Part shown: one piece after another, positions 6,324 through 9,243 of the stretch
How positions within the stretch are numbered: the first letter of the stretch is position 1
Layout of the letters: each line of letters starts with the position of its first letter
From: an uncultured Collinsella sp.
Lineage (GTDB): Bacteria > Actinomycetota > Coriobacteriia > Coriobacteriales > Coriobacteriaceae
NCBI GenBank assembly: GCA_900550185.1
Contig: URRN01000073.1
Coordinates: 1-9,243 of the forward strand
Direction of reading: 5' to 3'
DNA: 9,243 bases
Position numbers and translations under genes: made by a program
The notes under the pieces: model-generated
Told to the model about the DNA's origin: nothing
The model's database searches: none
What the model saw: only the letters and a program-made list of their open reading frames with translations

Positions 6324-7292
6324 CTAGTACTCGACAACACCCATATAGCGACGGAAATCGGGATCGTGATCAAACACCTTGCCGCGTGCAGCACGCAGCT
6401 CGCAGTTCATGGCGTAGAACAGCACCGGGTCCAGATAGGCACGGACGCTCGCCGGCACGGCTTCCATACCGTACTCCTTGGCATCGAGCACCATCAGCGT
6501 ATCGGTATGCGTCTTAAGGAACGCCAGGGCGCGCTCGTCCATAGCACGGCACTCGCTGGAGCCCATCTGCAGGAAGTAAAAAACGCCATCCTGAGTAGCT
6601 TCGAAGGGGCCATGGAAGTACTCGGCAGAGTGGATGTAGCTGCAGTGCTGCCACTGCATCTCCATAAGAGAGCAGATAGCGAAACCGTAGGTCTGGCTAA
6701 AGTTGGGACCGCTGCCCAGAATATAGAAGAATTCGTGCTCCTGGCAAAGCTTGGCAAAGCGATCGCCCAGCTCGGCATTTACCTTCTCGCGTGCCGGGGG
6801 AAGAATCTTATCCATCTCGGCGATACCGGCATACATATCGGCAAGATCGGCGTAGCCCTCCTGCTGATCGAGCAGCTCTGCCGCAAGCGACAGCGAAATA
6901 CCAGCGGGGACCTCGGCCTGCGGCACGCCCTCGCCCCACGGGTAGACCCACGTGGTCCACTTGCCGGAGTCGATCTTAGATCCAGCGTTGTCGGTCTGGG
7001 CGATCACCGTAGCGCCGGCAGCAAGGGCAATCTCGCAGCCCTCGACGACCTCGGGAGTGTTGCCACTGTGGCTACAGGCGATGACCAGGGACTTCTCGCC
7101 CAGACGACGCGGACGCATGATATCAAACTCGCGAGCCGTATAGATATACGAAGTGAAGGTGGTTGCCTCGCGCTGCAGAAGCTCATGAGCCGGGATCAAA
7201 TCGATCATGGAGCCACCGCAAGCAATCCAGTAGACGCTGTCGAACTTGCCCTTCTCGGCAATTGCCTCTTTGATCAGATCGTGTGCGTTCAT
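6324..7292 (-). CDS. SIS-domain sugar-phosphate deglycase (FrlB-like, fructoselysine-6-phosphate deglycase type)
   Basis: A 322-residue two-SIS-domain protein. FrlB-type enzymes split 6-phosphorylated Amadori products into glucose 6-phosphate and the free amine. The first SIS domain has IACGGSM (23-29) and phosphate-binding ACSHSGNTPE (72-81). The second has ILGSGPNFSQTYG (191-203) and SAEYFHGPFE (222-231). A Glu-His pair, Glu211 in SLMEMQW and His227 in YFHGP, is 16 residues apart, the same spacing as the catalytic Glu214/His230 I recall for Salmonella FraB. The C-terminal tail DHDPDFRRYMGVVEY closely matches FrlB's ending (HNPDxRRYxGxxVEY). I chose the ATG at 7292 because AAAGGA lies 7 nt upstream; an in-frame codon at 7325 lacks support. 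The 62-nt gap before it shows no clear structure. Alternative: deglycase for another amine-linked sugar phosphate, or a GlmS-like isomerase half. Confidence 0.87.
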   Translation of the reverse strand: MNAHDLIKEAIAEKGKFDSVYWIACGGSMIDLIPAHELLQREATTFTSYIYTAREFDIMRPRRLGEKSLVIACSHSGNTPEVVEGCEIALAAGATVIAQTDNAGSKIDSGKWTTWVYPWGEGVPQAEVPAGISLSLAAELLDQQEGYADLADMYAGIAEMDKILPPAREKVNAELGDRFAKLCQEHEFFYILGSGPNFSQTYGFAICSLMEMQWQHCSYIHSAEYFHGPFEATQDGVFYFLQMGSSECRAMDERALAFLKTHTDTLMVLDAKEYGMEAVPASVRAYLDPVLFYAMNCELRAARGKVFDHDPDFRRYMGVVEY

Positions 7293-7299
7293 ATCCAGT

Positions 7300-7305
7300 T
7301 CCTTT
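7300..7305 (-). promoter_or_regulatory. Ribosome binding site deciding the FrlB-like start
   Basis: AAAGGA on the minus strand, 7 nt before the ATG at 7292. It supports the 322-residue form over the form starting at 7325. Confidence 0.6.
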
Positions 7306-7354
7306 CTTGTTTGGTCCGCAATCAATAACGTTGGCTGCGTGGCCGATAGTTGTT

Positions 7355-8206
7355 TTAGTCAATCAGATATTTCTCGAATGCGGCCATGTTCTTGGCATCT
7401 GCCGCCGCCGGGTCATCGTAGTAACGGCCGTCCGTGATTTCCTGGCCCAGCATGCCGTCGAAACCATGGGCGTTGAGTGTGGCGACGAAGGCGTCCATAT
7501 CGTGCTTGCCATCGCCCCACACCAGATGGCCATACGGGTCGCCGTCGATAAAGTGCATCTCGTGAATTGCCCCATCACCAAAGGCGGCAAACCAGTCCTC
7601 AAGCGTCTCGCCTGCAACGCCCATCGCGGTTGTATCAACCATGGGCTGTAAGTACGGGCTCGCGACCTCGTCAATCATGCGCTTCGCATCGGAAACCGTC
7701 GTCACAAGGTTGCTCTCCTCGGGACGCAGGCTTTCCATCGTAAGCACCAGACCGTGCTCGCCGGCATACTCCGCCAGAATGGACAAGTGCTCGCGGCTGC
7801 GCTTCCAGGCTTCCTCGCGGTCCTCGTCCCAGTCGCCCCAGCCCGAGTTGACGGACATACGGTCGCACTCAAGTACCTCGGCAAGCTCAATGCCGTGCTT
7901 AAAGTACGCCAGGCTGCGCTGTTCATGCAGCGGCTTGCGTGCGCAGTACTGCCAAGGATAGACAACATTCTCGGGACACAGAGTACGATACCTAAGCCCA
8001 CGGTCTGCAGCCTTTTTCGCCAGGACCTCAGCCTCAAAGTAGCCCGTGTGGTCGAGCGTCACATGCGGCTCCGCACACCACAGCTCAATGGACTCAAAGC
8101 CCAAACGCTGCTGCACATCAAGGAAGTAATCGAGCGACCACATGATGTAGTGGATATTCATGCCCGCAATCTGTTCGCGGCGCAGCGTCGGTTTGGATTC
8201 AGACAT
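7355..8206 (-). CDS. TIM-barrel sugar epimerase/isomerase (FrlC-like)
   Basis: A 283-residue member of the AP-endonuclease-2/xylose isomerase-like TIM-barrel superfamily. E. coli FrlC interconverts fructoselysine and psicoselysine at C3. The metal tetrad expected for this group is visible: Glu158 in TMESLRPEESN, Asp191 in MVDTTAMG, His218 in HEMHFIDGDPYGH and Glu256 in GQEITDG, with spacing like that of D-tagatose 3-epimerase-type enzymes. IELWCAEPH (40-48) and the ESLxPxESNxV pattern resemble IEIWGGRPH and EPLTPYESNVV of FrlC. The start has AAGGAGG 6 nt upstream, a strong site, and follows the YtcJ-like stop by 1 nt, so translation is coupled. In this operon it probably funnels a C3 epimer of the Amadori substrate to the kinase and deglycase downstream. 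Other ketose 3-epimerase roles are possible. Confidence 0.86.
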   Translation of the reverse strand: MSESKPTLRREQIAGMNIHYIMWSLDYFLDVQQRLGFESIELWCAEPHVTLDHTGYFEAEVLAKKAADRGLRYRTLCPENVVYPWQYCARKPLHEQRSLAYFKHGIELAEVLECDRMSVNSGWGDWDEDREEAWKRSREHLSILAEYAGEHGLVLTMESLRPEESNLVTTVSDAKRMIDEVASPYLQPMVDTTAMGVAGETLEDWFAAFGDGAIHEMHFIDGDPYGHLVWGDGKHDMDAFVATLNAHGFDGMLGQEITDGRYYDDPAAADAKNMAAFEKYLID

Positions 8207-8207
8207 C

Positions 8208-9243
8208 TTATGCCTCCTTATTTCGATCGAACACGATTTGTCCGTCCGACATCGTCATATCAACCGATAGATCGCGTGCGTCGCGATAATCGAGGTCGAA
8301 CACGTCCCGATCGAGCACGCAGATATCGGCAAGCTTGCCGACCTCGAGCGTACCCAGCTCGTCTTCGCGCATCAGGTCGTACGCGCCCCCGGCAGTCCAA
8401 GCGCGCAAGAGCTCGACAAGCGTCAGCGCGTTGGCCTCATTCACGGGCAGCCCGTCGTCGAAGTATCCGCCGCACGCACTGTAGATTGACTCGCCCAGGC
8501 TCGGAATCAACAGCGGCAAATCCGTGCCACAGCACACTGTGCATCCGGAATCTTCCATGCCGCGGCGATTCCAGCTGTGCAAAAGTCGCGTCTCGCCAAT
8601 TTGTCGACGCATCATCGACAGGCAATCCTCGCGCCGGTCCAGCGTCAGAATCTGCGGATAGACCTCGCAAATTCCACCTAACTTGCCAAACTCGACAAGA
8701 TCGGTCGGGTCAGAGTTCTCGAGATCGGTAATCGCATGGCGGCGAAGCATCCGTCCATGCTCGTCTCGAGGCAGCGAGGCATAGAGCGCCACGGTGCGAC
8801 GAACGGCGCCATCGCCCTGGCAATGCAAGGAATATCGGAAGCCGTCAGCATCAACTGCACGCAGCTCGTTCTCAATCAGATCCCACTCGGGCTCCTCGAC
8901 GACCGTCTTGCCGGCAGCGCCCGCATCGGCCGAGTCCTCATAGGGGTCAATCATCTCGGCAAGCCCCGCCCATACGCCGCGATCGGTCATACGGTTGAAG
9001 CCAGAAAAACGAACGAACGGTCCCCGGAAGCGCTCTCGTGCCTCGCGAGCATATGCCAGATTTGCACCGGCACCCACCGGCTGCGACATCATAGAGACGC
9101 GAACCGTCAGCTCGCCAGATTCCTCACGGCGAGCCATTTCGTCGGCAAAGCCGTAGTAGTCATCAAACGCCATCTCCTTGATGGCGGTAACGCCGCGCTC
9201 GTTAAGCATGCTCATGTAGTCCGAATACCCGGCACGCACCTCG
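8208..9243 (-). CDS. YtcJ-type metal-dependent amidohydrolase, N-terminus beyond the window
   Basis: C-terminal 345 or so residues of an amidohydrolase-superfamily protein of the YtcJ/amidohydrolase_3 type; the frame is open to the right edge, and full-length members have about 530 residues. Segments recognised: GVTAIKEMAFDDYYG near the visible N terminus, LHCQGDGAVRRTV (family HxxGDxAV metal-His segment), RRHAITDLENSD (the second His segment), CCGTDLPLLIPSLGE (the late catalytic Asp), and AWTAGGAYDLMREDELGTLEVGKLADICVLD, the typical C-terminal return to the small beta-sandwich. The N-terminal HxH motif is outside the window. The codon at 9239 is a GTG inside the frame, not the true start. 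These enzymes hydrolyse amide-like bonds with unknown natural substrates. Being first in the visible operon and 1 nt from the epimerase, it may trim an acyl or amide group from the Amadori substrate; this is inference. Confidence 0.85.
   Translation of the reverse strand, partial: EVRAGYSDYMSMLNERGVTAIKEMAFDDYYGFADEMARREESGELTVRVSMMSQPVGAGANLAYAREARERFRGPFVRFSGFNRMTDRGVWAGLAEMIDPYEDSADAGAAGKTVVEEPEWDLIENELRAVDADGFRYSLHCQGDGAVRRTVALYASLPRDEHGRMLRRHAITDLENSDPTDLVEFGKLGGICEVYPQILTLDRREDCLSMMRRQIGETRLLHSWNRRGMEDSGCTVCCGTDLPLLIPSLGESIYSACGGYFDDGLPVNEANALTLVELLRAWTAGGAYDLMREDELGTLEVGKLADICVLDRDVFDLDYRDARDLSVDMTMSDGQIVFDRNKEA

Larger units (their letters stand above)
839..9243 (-). other. Nine-gene leftward operon, Amadori-type sugar catabolism plus uncharacterised module
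   Basis: All nine genes point left with spacings, in transcription order, of 1, 62, 14, 121, 27, 2, 33 and 5 nt, using the starts chosen here. Only the 121-nt gap is large, and it holds the stable hairpin, so the cluster may be one transcript with two expression levels. The first half (YtcJ-like, FrlC-like, FrlB-like, FrlD-like) fits fructosamine breakdown; the second half has no assigned pathway. No transport or regulatory gene is visible, and none follows the last gene before the convergent tatD. Confidence 0.75.

Noticed and set aside
5323..6327. Long plus-strand frame of 334 codons opposite the FrlD-like kinase
   Set aside because: Its protein has no recognisable domain and it is antisense to a kinase with a full PfkB signature and conserved neighbours; such long shadows are common in GC-rich coding DNA.
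6303..7328. Plus-strand frame of 341 codons opposite the SIS deglycase
   Set aside because: It mirrors the SIS gene almost exactly, lacks family motifs, and the minus strand carries the SIS phosphate-binding motifs and catalytic pair.
7754..8731. Plus-strand frame of 325 codons across the epimerase/YtcJ junction
   Set aside because: It crosses two convincing minus-strand genes and has an Arg/Ser/Pro-rich, low-information sequence typical of an antisense shadow.

Overview
The window comes from a moderately GC-rich bacterium with an actinobacterial gut-commensal look. Codon use, short spacers with good Shine-Dalgarno sequences and the mix of families suggest a Coriobacteriia member such as Collinsella or a relative. 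That assignment is an inference, because no rRNA or other phylogenetic marker is present.

Layout: at the left edge a TatD-type metal-dependent DNase runs rightward. It is cut at its 5' end: the reading frame is open to base 1 and the first visible residues are its metal-binding CHLD motif. It ends at 758. Everything from 839 to the right edge is on the minus strand: nine genes in one direction, most separated by 1 to 62 nt. In transcription order (right to left) they are: a YtcJ-type amidohydrolase (truncated by the right edge), a FrlC-like TIM-barrel epimerase, a FrlB-like SIS-domain sugar-phosphate deglycase, a FrlD-like PfkB kinase, a 121-nt spacer with a very stable hairpin, a second divergent PfkB kinase, an amidohydrolase_2 protein lacking usual metal ligands, a YjbQ/UPF0047 protein, a BtpA/SgcQ-family TIM barrel, and an FGGY carbohydrate kinase. 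The convergent gap 759-838 holds a possible terminator for the long leftward operon.

How the genes work together: the epimerase, SIS deglycase and PfkB kinase match the fructoselysine (Amadori product) pathway. In that pathway the epimerase brings psicosamine-type sugars into the pool, the kinase phosphorylates C6, and the deglycase releases the amine plus glucose 6-phosphate. The second half (second PfkB, amidohydrolase-like protein, YjbQ, BtpA-like, FGGY kinase) is not part of any described Amadori pathway that I know. It looks like an uncharacterised catabolic module for a related glycation or sugar compound. Three sugar kinases of two folds in one run imply more than one sugar substrate or sequential phosphorylation. 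No transporter or regulator is visible; they may lie beyond the right edge. No RNA gene, mobile element, CRISPR array or long repeat was seen, and no gene-free stretch exceeds 121 nt.
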